In this document: piece by piece, positions 24,176 through 32,654 of the stretch | Numbering within the stretch: position 1 is the first letter of the stretch | Layout of the letters: each line of letters starts with the position of its first letter | NCBI GenBank assembly: GCA_016938685.1 | Contig: JAFGUD010000298.1 | Location: 1 to 42,312 of the forward strand | Source of the DNA: Bacteroidales bacterium | GTDB taxonomy: Bacteria; Bacteroidota; Bacteroidia; Bacteroidales; JAFGUD01 | Length of the DNA stretch: 42,312 nt | Reading direction: 5' to 3' | The notes under the pieces: generated by a model | What the model was told of the DNA's origin: nothing | Seen by the model: only the letters and a program-made list of their open reading frames with translations | The model's database searches: none | Made by a program: the position numbers and the translations under genes

Positions 24176-25423
24176 ATGCGAAAAATATTTATCAACATTA
24201 AAGAAATTATAAAAGCTGAAAGAGAAAACAGAAATATAATTTGTGGAAATGATATGAGCAAAATAGGCAGAATTAAAAATGCTTTTTTGATTATTGAAAA
24301 TGAAAAAATTATAGATTTTGGCGAAATGAAAAACTTAGACAAATCGCTGTTTCAAGGAGCAGAAACAATTGATTTAAATAACGAAAAATTTATTATGCCG
24401 GCTTTTGTAGATAGTCACACGCACATAGTTTATGCAGGAAGTCGTGAGGGTGAATTTGTGGATAAAATAAATGGACTTTCTTATGAAGAAATTGCCAGAA
24501 GAGGCGGAGGAATTCTAAATTCAGCAAAACTACTTCATGAAACAAGCGAAGACGAGCTATTTGAACAAGCAAAAAAACGAATCTACGAAATAATGAAACT
24601 CGGAACAGGAGCAGTAGAAATAAAAAGCGGATACGGATTAAATACAGAAGATGAAATTAAAATGCTCAAAGTGATTAAAAGACTACAAGAATCAACTCCT
24701 ATTACAATTATTCCAACATTCCTGGCTGCTCATGCTGTGCCAGCCGAGTACAAAGGTCGTCAAACAGAATTTGTTGACATGGTTATTAATGAAATGATTC
24801 CTGTAGTATCTTCTTTGGAACTTGCCGATTTTATTGATGTTTTCTGCGACAGAGGATTTTTCACAGTAGAAGACACAGAAAGAATATTGACTGCTGGAAT
24901 GAAATACGGTTTTAGACCTAAAATTCATGCAAATGAACTAGACTTCTCAGGCGGAGTTCAAGTTGGAGTAAAATACAATGCTCTTTCGGTTGATCATTTA
25001 GAGTTTTTAGGAGACGCAGAAATAAACTCTTTAAAAGACACAGAAACAATGCCGACAATTTTACCCGGAACTGCATTTTTCTTGGGACTACCCTACTCGC
25101 CTGCCCGTAAAATGATAGACGCCGGTTTGCCTATTGCAATGGCATCAGATTATAATCCGGGATCATCTCCTAGCGGAAACATGAAATTTATTATGTCGAT
25201 GGCTTGCACAAAGTACAAGCTTTTGCCCGAAGAAGCTCTAAACGCAGTTACTTCTAACACTGCTTATGCACTAGGATTAGATGAAACTCACGGAAGCATT
25301 ACTCCGGGCAAAAAAGCAAATTTTATCATAACCGATCCAATGCCGAGTTTTGAGTTTTTCCCCTACTCTTTCGGTCGCGGGTTAATAGAAAAGGTTTTTA
25401 TTAATGGAGAAGAAATTTTATAA
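24176..25423 (+). CDS. hutI: Imidazolonepropionase
   Basis: 415 residues; hydrolyses 4-imidazolone-5-propanoate to formimidoylglutamate in histidine degradation. It is an amidohydrolase-fold metalloenzyme. The first metal pair is His81-Thr-His83 in VDSHTHIVYAGSR; GAVEIKSGYGL, PTFLAAHAVP and IHANELDFSGG provide further ligands and substrate contacts, and MASDYNPGSSPSGNM carries the catalytic Asp. The length is that of the family. The other hut genes (hutH, hutU, formimidoylglutamate enzymes) are not nearby, so the pathway genes must be scattered. It is followed by a repeat-rich spacer before a MerR gene. Confidence 0.95.
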   Translation: MRKIFINIKEIIKAERENRNIICGNDMSKIGRIKNAFLIIENEKIIDFGEMKNLDKSLFQGAETIDLNNEKFIMPAFVDSHTHIVYAGSREGEFVDKINGLSYEEIARRGGGILNSAKLLHETSEDELFEQAKKRIYEIMKLGTGAVEIKSGYGLNTEDEIKMLKVIKRLQESTPITIIPTFLAAHAVPAEYKGRQTEFVDMVINEMIPVVSSLELADFIDVFCDRGFFTVEDTERILTAGMKYGFRPKIHANELDFSGGVQVGVKYNALSVDHLEFLGDAEINSLKDTETMPTILPGTAFFLGLPYSPARKMIDAGLPIAMASDYNPGSSPSGNMKFIMSMACTKYKLLPEEALNAVTSNTAYALGLDETHGSITPGKKANFIITDPMPSFEFFPYSFGRGLIEKVFINGEEIL

Positions 25424-25425
25424 TA

Positions 25426-25562
25426 ATGGAATGATTGAATAATAGAATGCTGGAATGATTGAATGATTGAATGATTGAATGATAGAATAAAATACTGAGG
25501 CTAAATGACTGAAAACTGAGGACTAATGACTGAATGACTAAAGACTGAGGACTGAATGACTT
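25426..25562. repeat. Degenerate short tandem repeats before the MerR gene
   Basis: Positions about 25426-25485 are built from GAATGATT octamers, three of them in perfect tandem. Positions about 25493-25562 are built from ACTGAGGACTGAATGACT-like words, repeated about three times with changes. They fill nearly the whole gap between hutI and the ATG at 25583. There are no spacers as in CRISPR. Confidence 0.8.
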
Positions 25563-25582
25563 AAAAACAAAAAAACAAAAAC

Positions 25583-26443
25583 ATGGCAAAAAGTTATCAT
25601 ATACGAGACCTTGAAGAGGTTACCGGAATCAAAGCTCACACAATAAGAATGTGGGAAAAACGATACAATCTAATTGAACCTGAGCGTTCTGAAACAAACA
25701 TCAGATACTACGACGAAGCTACATTCAAAAAATTTCTATTGATTACCCGACTTTATTACAGCGATGTAAAAATCAGTGAAATATCCAGACTTACAATCGA
25801 CGAAATTCAAGAAAAAGTATTATTATTACACCCTACAGAAGTAAACTTCGAAAGTTGGTCGTCAGATTTATTGTTAACTGTGATAAAATTCGACAATTTT
25901 TTATTTGAAAAAACTCTAAAAGACAGCATTTTTAGTTTCAACTTAGACAGAACAATTTACGATTTTATAATACCATTCGTGCATAAAATAGATACACTAT
26001 GGAAAACAGAAGCAATATCAATAATTCACAAAAAATTTGCTTTTGAAAACATTAAACGCTTTTTTTATAACATATCTTACTCTATAACAACAAATTATCC
26101 CAAGGGAGAGAATAAAATAATTTTAATAACAGATGACGAAGAACTAAACACTTTTGCTCTGCTTTATGCAGATATAGTTCTAAGAAGAAAAAATTATGAA
26201 ATAATTTTTCTGAATAATATAAGCGATTTAGACCATTTTTTTGAGTATTTTGAAACTTTTGAGACAAATAAAATCCTAGCGATGTCATCTATTAGCCCAG
26301 AAAAACAATCAACTTTAATGAAATTTGTTAAAAAAATGCCTAAAACAACCTTTTACATTATTGACCTAAAATTTTCTCTGGACGAAGAACACAACAACAT
26401 GATTTTAATTAATAATTTGGAAGAATTGGATAGTGAAATTTAA
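25583..26443 (+). CDS. MerR regulator, CarH/LitR-like, B12 ligands missing
   Basis: 286 residues. MerR helix-turn-helix at 1-70 (YHIRDLEEVTGIKAHTIRMW then RYYDEATFKKF). Residues about 90-165 align with the helical 'cap' of B12-binding CarH/LitR regulators (IDTLWKTEAISIIHKKFAF), and 170-286 with their Rossmann B12-binding domain (IILITDDEELNTFALLYADI). In photoreceptors of this family the cap has Trp followed ten residues later by Glu-His, and the Rossmann part has Asp/Glu-x-His-x-x-Gly. Here Trp140 is kept, but the Glu-His pair is Lys150-Lys151 and the His-x-x-Gly is absent. Thus it should not bind B12 and is probably light-insensitive. Neighbours do not include carotenoid genes. Confidence 0.85.
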   Translation: MAKSYHIRDLEEVTGIKAHTIRMWEKRYNLIEPERSETNIRYYDEATFKKFLLITRLYYSDVKISEISRLTIDEIQEKVLLLHPTEVNFESWSSDLLLTVIKFDNFLFEKTLKDSIFSFNLDRTIYDFIIPFVHKIDTLWKTEAISIIHKKFAFENIKRFFYNISYSITTNYPKGENKIILITDDEELNTFALLYADIVLRRKNYEIIFLNNISDLDHFFEYFETFETNKILAMSSISPEKQSTLMKFVKKMPKTTFYIIDLKFSLDEEHNNMILINNLEELDSEI

Positions 26444-26454
26444 GTATTATGGCT

Positions 26455-27090
26455 TTATTTAAAAACAAACATACCAATAATAATACCGATACCTAAAACA
26501 ACAATAAGGACACCTGTTACACGGTTTATCATAACAATTTTTCGAAGCGTAATTTTTTTCTTAAAATGATTAACAGTTAACGAAATACCAAACCACCACG
26601 AAGTTGCGCCTACAAAAACGCCACCTAAAAGAATAAGAATATGAAAAAGTGTGGTATTATGACCAATTATTCCGGCAGAAGCAAAAAAACCTGTAAAACC
26701 AAGAATTGTAACAGGATTAGAAAGAGCAAGTATAAAGCTTGAGGCAAAATCATTTGCCATTTTTCGCTTTGAAACTTTCTTTTTTGAACGATATTGTTTT
26801 ACAGTATCAGACTTATATATCTTATAACCAATAAAAATCAAAAAAACACCGCCAATTAAGGCTAGCCAAAATCTGTTATCTAGTAAAAAATCCCTAATAA
26901 AATTTATTCCAAAACCGGCTACAGCAGCATAAACAATATCTCCCAAAGCTGCTCCCATACCAATAGAAAAACCTGCCCACAAACCATTATTCATAGTTCG
27001 TTGAACAGCCATAATGGCAATAGCTCCAACAGGCATAGATGCTAATAGTCCAATTAAAAAACCTTTTACAAGAAAAAGAATACTATCCAA
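26455..27090 (-). CDS. LysE/RhtB-family amino-acid exporter
   Basis: 211 residues with about six membrane segments. The N-terminal GFLIGLLASMPVGAIAIMAVQ contains the LysE family P-x-G motif, and GIGAALGD-type residues (GMGAALGDIVYAAVAGFG) follow. Members pump amino acids or related compounds out of the cytosol. It starts at a TTG (27090): an in-frame TAA, which is the stop of the upstream gene, lies 9 bases before, and the next Met would cut into the first membrane helix. The 6-base gap to the acyltransferase gene implies translational coupling. A link between an amino-acid exporter and an aminolipid synthase is possible but not proven. Confidence 0.85.
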   Translation of the reverse strand: MDSILFLVKGFLIGLLASMPVGAIAIMAVQRTMNNGLWAGFSIGMGAALGDIVYAAVAGFGINFIRDFLLDNRFWLALIGGVFLIFIGYKIYKSDTVKQYRSKKKVSKRKMANDFASSFILALSNPVTILGFTGFFASAGIIGHNTTLFHILILLGGVFVGATSWWFGISLTVNHFKKKITLRKIVMINRVTGVLIVVLGIGIIIGMFVFK

Positions 27091-27096
27091 GTTATA

Positions 27097-28893
27097 TTAT
27101 TTGAAAATTTCAATATTAAATCTCTCTAAAATTGATTCATCTTCGAGATCTTTTGCCAAAACCCTGAGTGTTTCATGAGGAACATCAAACATGTCCAAAA
27201 GCATTAACCCATCAATGCAATTATTGAATTTTGGATCAACATTAAACGCCAAAGTTTTAGCGCCCAAACTTATATATTTTTTAAATAAAACAGGAATTCT
27301 ACCGTCCGGTTCAATCTCTTTCACATATCTGTCGAGCTTATTAAGGTCATTACCAATATCTTGCAACAAAATTGTTTTATCAAATTCTTCTACCTGAACT
27401 TTATATTTTTTTCTTGGTTTTATATGTTTTGCCCACAAAGGCTGAAAATAATAGTTCTCAAAAAAGTTGACTATTAAATTTTTTGTTAATTCCGAAAAGT
27501 CCTGACTAATACTCACAGGACCAAGCAAATATCTGTATTGAGGATTTTTAAGCAAGAAATAAAAAATTCCTTTCCACAACATAAATAAAGAAAGAGGTTT
27601 TCGTTGATATTCTCTTACAATAAATGACCTTCCCATTTCCAAACTCTGCTTAAGAACAGGAGCTAAGCCTTTTTTTATTCTAAACAAAGAGCTTATATAA
27701 AATCCATCAACGGAATATTGTTCAACTATTTCGTCCCCCTTACCTATTCTGTAGGCACCTACTATTTTATTCTCTTTATTATCCCAAATAACCAAATGTT
27801 GAAAATACAAGTCGTACTCATCAATGTCAATACTTTTATTTGTTCCTTCTCCTACTTCTCTGAAAGTTATTTCTCTTAATCTGCCAAGTTCCGTGAGCAC
27901 ATTTGGGAAAACATCAGTTGGAGCGCAAATAATATCAAAACCACCTTGAGTGTACAACAGGTATTCTACTTTTGCCTTATTTATTTGGTCAATTATAACT
28001 TTTTCCGGCTGAGATTCCGCAATTTTTTCAACTTTACTTAATCTAAATTTCTTTTTGTGCTTAAAAAAATTATCTACATCAATAGGAGCATTCGCTCCAA
28101 GAGCATAAACCCGAGCACGCAAAAATCTTGAATATTGCCACAAATCCGGAAAATTATTTTGTTCTTCCAACTTTATTGGATTGCCAATCCTTACAGCTCC
28201 AATGCTATTCCGTTTTTTCAACATTTCTTTTTGTAGGAAAAAGCTTTGTAAAAAAGGATGAAGATTTCCTATTGCATGAAAAAGTTTTCGGAATGAATCA
28301 TTAAAATAAATAGGAACTACAGGAATTTTAGCAATTTTAATCAACTTTGCTATTCTAATATCCCATTGTACATCAAGAATTTTTTTAGCATTTCTATTGT
28401 AAGTAGCAATTCTACCTGCAGGGAAAAAACCCACTGAACCTCCATCAATAATATAATTCAATATTGATTTTGTGCAATTTAGGCAAGGGTTAAACGATTT
28501 AGGATCTTTCTTATTGATTGGAATTGTAAGATTTCTAAAAGGTTCAATTTCATGATACTTGTGTGACGTAACAATCTTAAAATCAGGTCTTTTAGCAGAA
28601 ATTATTTTTACTAAAAAAAGAGCCTCTAAGCCCCCCATGGGAAAATTTGAAACTATAATAAAAGCCCCTTTTTCTGGTATTCGCTGTAAATCTTTTTCTG
28701 AAATATCAATAGTAAGATTCAATTCATCTAAAATAGAATCCACAAAATCAATTCCTTCCTTTACAGAATGTTCTTTATATATTTCTTTTACCTTTTTAAA
28801 CTTTATAAATTTATTTAGAAAATTCAGGAAATTATCGCTTCTTTTGTTAAAGTCGTGAATATCTAACAAATCTAACGGTTGTATATCTTTCAT
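27097..28893 (-). CDS. OlsF-like fused acyltransferase (aminolipid synthesis)
   Basis: 598 residues in two parts: an N-terminal PlsC/hemolysin-type O-acyltransferase (about 60-290) and a C-terminal GNAT-like OlsB-type N-acyltransferase (about 315-450, with LGRLREITFREVGEG and KIVGAYRIGKG). The architecture is that of OlsF, which makes ornithine lipids by N-acylating the amino acid and then O-acylating it; related Bacteroidetes enzymes make glycine lipids. In the first part the usual Asn-His-Pro...Asp motif reads SNFPMGGLEAL: Phe84 replaces the catalytic His and Glu90 replaces the Asp. The FPAGRIATYN block is intact. The O-acyltransferase half may therefore be inactive or altered. A LysE exporter follows at 6 bases. 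Confidence 0.85.
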   Translation of the reverse strand: MKDIQPLDLLDIHDFNKRSDNFLNFLNKFIKFKKVKEIYKEHSVKEGIDFVDSILDELNLTIDISEKDLQRIPEKGAFIIVSNFPMGGLEALFLVKIISAKRPDFKIVTSHKYHEIEPFRNLTIPINKKDPKSFNPCLNCTKSILNYIIDGGSVGFFPAGRIATYNRNAKKILDVQWDIRIAKLIKIAKIPVVPIYFNDSFRKLFHAIGNLHPFLQSFFLQKEMLKKRNSIGAVRIGNPIKLEEQNNFPDLWQYSRFLRARVYALGANAPIDVDNFFKHKKKFRLSKVEKIAESQPEKVIIDQINKAKVEYLLYTQGGFDIICAPTDVFPNVLTELGRLREITFREVGEGTNKSIDIDEYDLYFQHLVIWDNKENKIVGAYRIGKGDEIVEQYSVDGFYISSLFRIKKGLAPVLKQSLEMGRSFIVREYQRKPLSLFMLWKGIFYFLLKNPQYRYLLGPVSISQDFSELTKNLIVNFFENYYFQPLWAKHIKPRKKYKVQVEEFDKTILLQDIGNDLNKLDRYVKEIEPDGRIPVLFKKYISLGAKTLAFNVDPKFNNCIDGLMLLDMFDVPHETLRVLAKDLEDESILERFNIEIFK

Positions 28894-29066
28894 GTTTTAA
28901 TTTTATTGAGGAATTTTTTTACTCTTTCAATCTATAATATATTGAAATGTATATGTTTTGATGAAAAATTATTTTTAGCAATTTTAGTAATAAATTGAAA
29001 ATTTTCCAAAAATTGATTTTTTTATTTACTTTGAATTTTATTTCAACTAACAGAAAACATCAGACT

Positions 29067-29519
29067 ATGGATTTATTTGAACAAATAAACAACGACATCA
29101 AGGCTGCAATGAAAGCCAAAGAAAGTGACAAACTCATGTCATTACGTGCTATAAAATCAGAATTATTATTGATTAAAACTAGTGCTGGTGGCTCCGATGA
29201 GATAACAGACGAAGCTGCAATCAAACTACTACAGAAAATGGTAAAACAACGAAAAGAGTCTGCCGAGATATACAAACAACAAGGTAGAGAAGATTTGTAC
29301 GAAAAAGAAATGAAAGAAGTTTCTTTTATTATGCCTTATTTACCAGAGCAAATGTCTGACGAACAATTAACTGCTGAATTAGAAAAAATAATGCAAGAAG
29401 TTGGCGCTTCTAGCATAAAAGACATGGGTAAAGTAATGGGTTTGGCAAATAAAAAACTGCAAGGAAAAGCGGAAAGCAAAAAAATAGCAGAAACTATTAA
29501 AACACTACTAAGCGACTAA
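29067..29519 (+). CDS. GatB/YqeY domain protein
   Basis: 150 residues from the ATG at 29067; a TTG 72 bases upstream (28995) adds a non-homologous, hydrophobic leader and is rejected. The YqeY family shows MDLFEQINNDIKAAMKAKE, RKESAEIYKQQGREDL, FIMPYLPEQMSDEQL and MGKVMGLANKKLQGKA, all clear here. The fold is that of the tRNA-binding tail domain of GatB, the amidotransferase for Asn/Gln-tRNA, but the free-standing protein has no proven role. It may bind tRNA. It lies 36 bases before the BASS transporter gene on the same strand. Confidence 0.92.
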   Translation: MDLFEQINNDIKAAMKAKESDKLMSLRAIKSELLLIKTSAGGSDEITDEAAIKLLQKMVKQRKESAEIYKQQGREDLYEKEMKEVSFIMPYLPEQMSDEQLTAELEKIMQEVGASSIKDMGKVMGLANKKLQGKAESKKIAETIKTLLSD

Positions 29520-29555
29520 ATTTCATACTTAATATAATTCCCAAAAACTAATTTT

Positions 29556-30491
29556 ATGTATGACAAATTAGCCGCACTTGATAACATTAAGCTAAACTTT
29601 TCGGAAGGATCCCTTTTTGTTCTAAATATTACACTTGCTTTAATAATGGTAGGTGTAGCATTGGGTGTGAGATTAAAAAGGTTTAAAAAACTGGCATTAA
29701 GTCCAAAACCGGTTATTGTAGGTCTTATTTCCCAATTAATATTGTTGCCGGCACTAACTTTTTTGTTGACTATTGCTTTGGGCTTACCTAAAAGCGTATC
29801 ACTTGGTTTAATATTAGTAGCTTCTTGCCCCGGAGGAAACATAAGCAACTTTATGAGTTCTTTAGCAAAGGGGAATGTTGAACTTTCGGTTAGCATGACA
29901 ATGTTTACAACATTAGGTTCTGCTCTATTTACTCCTTTAAATTTTGCAATTTGGGGAAATCTCTTTTTGAAAGTTGCTGCAAGAAAACATGAACAACTTG
30001 CTGCTGTATCAATAGATTTTTTCCAAATGTTACAATCTGTTATTATTATTCTTGTTATCCCTCTGATAATTGGACTCCTTATCACAAGATTTTTCCCTAA
30101 ATTCTCTATAAAATCAGCACCTTATGTTAGAAATATTTCTATTGTAATATTTTTGGTTTTAGTAGGTATTATGATCAAAAATAACTGGGAATTTGTTGTT
30201 GGATACGTTAAATATATTTTCATTATTGTTCTCTTACACAATACAATAGCATTACTTACCGGATATTTCTTTGCAGCTGCAAATAAACTTCCTTATAAAG
30301 ACAGAAAAACAATTTCAATAGAAACAGGAATTCAAAATTCCGGATTAGCATTAGTACTTATTTTTAACCCAAAACTTTTTGGAGGCATTGGCGGAATGGC
30401 AGCAATGGCTGCATGGTGGGGTATTTGGCACATAATATCCGGTTTAACAATGGGTTTCTATTGGTCAAAAAGAAAAAAAAGACTAGAATGA
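29556..30491 (+). CDS. Bile acid:sodium symporter (BASS) family transporter
   Basis: 311 residues with about nine to ten membrane segments. The family core SCPGGNISNFMSSLAKGNV and the later ETGIQNSGLALVLIFNPKLF, which form the crossed sodium-binding helices, are both present. BASS proteins import organic anions or vitamins with sodium; in non-intestinal bacteria the substrate is rarely a bile acid (pantoate or similar compounds are known). The TGA stop overlaps the ATG of the next gene (ATGA), so the two are translationally coupled. Confidence 0.92.
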   Translation: MYDKLAALDNIKLNFSEGSLFVLNITLALIMVGVALGVRLKRFKKLALSPKPVIVGLISQLILLPALTFLLTIALGLPKSVSLGLILVASCPGGNISNFMSSLAKGNVELSVSMTMFTTLGSALFTPLNFAIWGNLFLKVAARKHEQLAAVSIDFFQMLQSVIIILVIPLIIGLLITRFFPKFSIKSAPYVRNISIVIFLVLVGIMIKNNWEFVVGYVKYIFIIVLLHNTIALLTGYFFAAANKLPYKDRKTISIETGIQNSGLALVLIFNPKLFGGIGGMAAMAAWWGIWHIISGLTMGFYWSKRKKRLE

Positions 30492-31831
30492 TAAAACTAA
30501 ACAAAGTAAAAAAAGAAGGTTTTGGATATAGATTTTTCAAATTCCTTTCTGACAGATTTCACGATAATATTTTTTATAGAAAAGTAAAATATACCGGAAT
30601 AGAAAACATAGTTCCAGGAAAACCTACTTTATTTGGTCCAAACCATCAAAACGCGTTGATGGACGCTATGGGAATATTAGCTTCAAGAAGAAAAGCCGAC
30701 CCTGTTTTTCTTGCTCGTTCGGATATTTTCAGCTCAGATTTGCTCGGAAATCTTTTTGTTTCTATGAAAATATTACCGGTTTATAGAATTAGGGACGGAA
30801 AAGATAAACTTGAAAAAAACGAAGAAATTTTCAATTTATCTGTTGAAATTTTAGAAATGAACAAAGATTTAGTGATATTTCCCGAAGCACAACACACCGA
30901 ATTTCGTTCAATATTACAGCTGAAAAAAGGTTTAATGCGTGTTGCTTTTCACACGGCTGAAAAAAATAATTTCGAAATAGATTTGCAAATTATTCCGGCA
31001 GGAATTTATTACAAAAATTACACAAATTATCGTTCTCAATTGCTTGTTAATTACGGGAAACCTATTAGCATTAACAAATACAAAGAACAGTATCTTGAAA
31101 ACAAACAAGCTGCTCTTTTAGCTTTCAGAAATGACCTTAGAGAAGCTATTATTCCTTTGGCTATTCATATTCAGCACAAAGAATTTTACGATGTTTACGA
31201 AAATAGCCGTCAATTATTCGATTACGAAGTTGCTTCTATTAAAAACCTGAAGCTAAATAACATGGTTGACAAGTTTAATATTGATAAAAAAATAATTAAA
31301 ACTTTAGACGAAGCAAAAGTAAAACAACCCGAGAAATTTGAAATAATCACAAAGAAAATAGCTGATTATTTTGAAAAACTTAAACAAAACAAGCTCAAAG
31401 ACTATTTATTCGACAAAAAAGTTTCTTTTATAGGCAATTTTTTAATGAGTTTATTATGGATTGTGCTTCTTCCATTATCAATATTCAGTTGGATAAATTT
31501 TGCAATTCCGATTTTAACTCCCGAATTGTTAGTTAAAAAATTTAAGGACACTCAATTTCACAGTTCTGTTCGTTATGTTGTCGCACTGTTTTTACCTTTT
31601 GTCTGGTCATTAGTTGGAGTTGCTTTATTGTGGATTTTTGTGAATATTTGGTGGGTAACCCTAATATATTTTGTGGTACAATATCCACTGTTGGTTACTT
31701 GGCTGGAACTTAGAAAACAATTTAAAAAAATAACCGGCAAATGGCGCTATATATTTAAAGCGAAAAAAGTTACTCAATTAAAAATTGAAAGAAAAGGAAT
31801 AATTGATTTGTTCAATGATCTTTATGAATAG
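30488..31831 (+). CDS. PlsC-like lysophospholipid acyltransferase
   Basis: 447 residues from the ATG at 30488; an in-frame ATG at 30413 would overlap the transporter gene by 79 bases and is rejected. The acyltransferase domain (about 20-235) has the catalytic NHQNALMD (HX4D) and FPEAQHT motifs, plus IIPAGIYYKN. Such enzymes add a fatty acid to lysophosphatidic acid or a related acceptor. The C-terminal part has hydrophobic segments (about 312-345 and 365-415) with PLSIFSWINFAIPILTPELL between them, typical of the long Bacteroidetes subgroup. It contrasts with the OlsF-like gene upstream in having the intact HX4D motif. Confidence 0.88.
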   Translation: MIKLNKVKKEGFGYRFFKFLSDRFHDNIFYRKVKYTGIENIVPGKPTLFGPNHQNALMDAMGILASRRKADPVFLARSDIFSSDLLGNLFVSMKILPVYRIRDGKDKLEKNEEIFNLSVEILEMNKDLVIFPEAQHTEFRSILQLKKGLMRVAFHTAEKNNFEIDLQIIPAGIYYKNYTNYRSQLLVNYGKPISINKYKEQYLENKQAALLAFRNDLREAIIPLAIHIQHKEFYDVYENSRQLFDYEVASIKNLKLNNMVDKFNIDKKIIKTLDEAKVKQPEKFEIITKKIADYFEKLKQNKLKDYLFDKKVSFIGNFLMSLLWIVLLPLSIFSWINFAIPILTPELLVKKFKDTQFHSSVRYVVALFLPFVWSLVGVALLWIFVNIWWVTLIYFVVQYPLLVTWLELRKQFKKITGKWRYIFKAKKVTQLKIERKGIIDLFNDLYE

Positions 31832-31859
31832 TATTATTGAAAATTTCAAAATTTTAACA

Positions 31860-31899
31860 AACTAGATTTACCAAATCATAAGAAATGGTAAATCTAGTT
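31860..31899. terminator. 13-bp perfect inverted repeat between convergent genes
   Basis: AACTAGATTTACC (31860-31872) and GGTAAATCTAGTT (31887-31899) form a perfect 13-bp stem with a 14-base loop. There is no T-run on either side. It may end both convergent transcripts (PlsC gene and lipoprotein), protect 3' ends, or be a protein-binding palindrome. Confidence 0.5.
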
Positions 31900-31929
31900 A
31901 GTCAATCAAAAACACTTTAGTCATTTATT

Positions 31930-32562
31930 TTACTCTACAAATCTAAAAGTTTTAAAAATATCAGCAAGATTTCCTTTTTTACCAAAATCGCTAAAATCTT
32001 CAATGCCTGAATTTTGGTTACCGAGCATTATTACTACAACCCCATTGTCTGTAGTAGAACCTTCTGTTATAACAGTAATAATTCCGTGATAATCACCAGC
32101 TTCAAAGAAATCGTACATAGGTTCTTTATCCCCAAAAGTAAATTTAGCAACAACTCGTTTTTCGCCCCAAAATTTTTCTACTTCTATAGATTTTTTTTCA
32201 AAATTTGGAAGTTGAACTTCAAACTGATTTACTAATTCTTCTATCAAACTAAGTAAATCTTCGTCACTTGTTATTAAACAATTATTGCAATAACCGATAG
32301 AAATTTCTTCGTTTGATAATTCATCTTTTGTAAGATGATCAATCATAATATAACTAAGATTTTTTGAACCTTCTACAGCTTTCCACACTGAAATAGCTTC
32401 ATCTGTTGGATGAGAAATTTTAAAATGTACTTCATTTAAACCCCATTTTACACAATCTTCAGGAGTTACTTCAATTACATTTTCAAAGTCAGTGATTTTT
32501 TTTTCACAAGCTGTTAAAGACACTAAAATCAGAGCTACAGCAAAGAATAGGATTTTTTTCAT
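31930..32562 (-). CDS. Lipoprotein of unknown function
   Basis: 210 residues with a type II signal peptide and lipobox SLTAC (Cys at about residue 19). The mature domain has no family I recognise. It includes four Cys in all: the lipidated one, one in PEDCVKWGL and a close pair in GYCNNC, which could form a disulphide or bind metal. The C-terminal DFGKKGNLADIFKTFRFVE resembles the end of small beta-domains used for fold-change detection in stress proteins, but this is weak. It is divergent from priA. Confidence 0.75.
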   Translation of the reverse strand: MKKILFFAVALILVSLTACEKKITDFENVIEVTPEDCVKWGLNEVHFKISHPTDEAISVWKAVEGSKNLSYIMIDHLTKDELSNEEISIGYCNNCLITSDEDLLSLIEELVNQFEVQLPNFEKKSIEVEKFWGEKRVVAKFTFGDKEPMYDFFEAGDYHGIITVITEGSTTDNGVVVIMLGNQNSGIEDFSDFGKKGNLADIFKTFRFVE

Positions 32563-32601
32563 TGTTCTATTTTTAAAGTTAATAACTATTGTTTACAATT
32601 T

Positions 32602-32635
32602 TTGTCATAAAAATCAAAAAAATCAAATAATTTTG
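32602..32635 (+). promoter_or_regulatory. Promoter of priA
   Basis: TTG (32602-32604), a 23-base spacer and TAATTTTG (32628-32635), matching TTG-N23-TAnnTTTG. The leader before the ATG at 32655 would be about 14 bases. Confidence 0.5.
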
Positions 32636-32654
32636 ACGAATATTTAAGACAATT

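Noticed and set aside
25426-25562. CRISPR-like array
   Set aside because: The repeated words are 8-18 bases, abutting and degenerate, with no unique spacers and no cas genes.
29516-30085. 189-residue open frame opposite the BASS transporter
   Set aside because: It lies entirely antisense to a clear membrane transporter, and its composition (Lys/Arg/Ile-rich) follows from the reverse of that gene.
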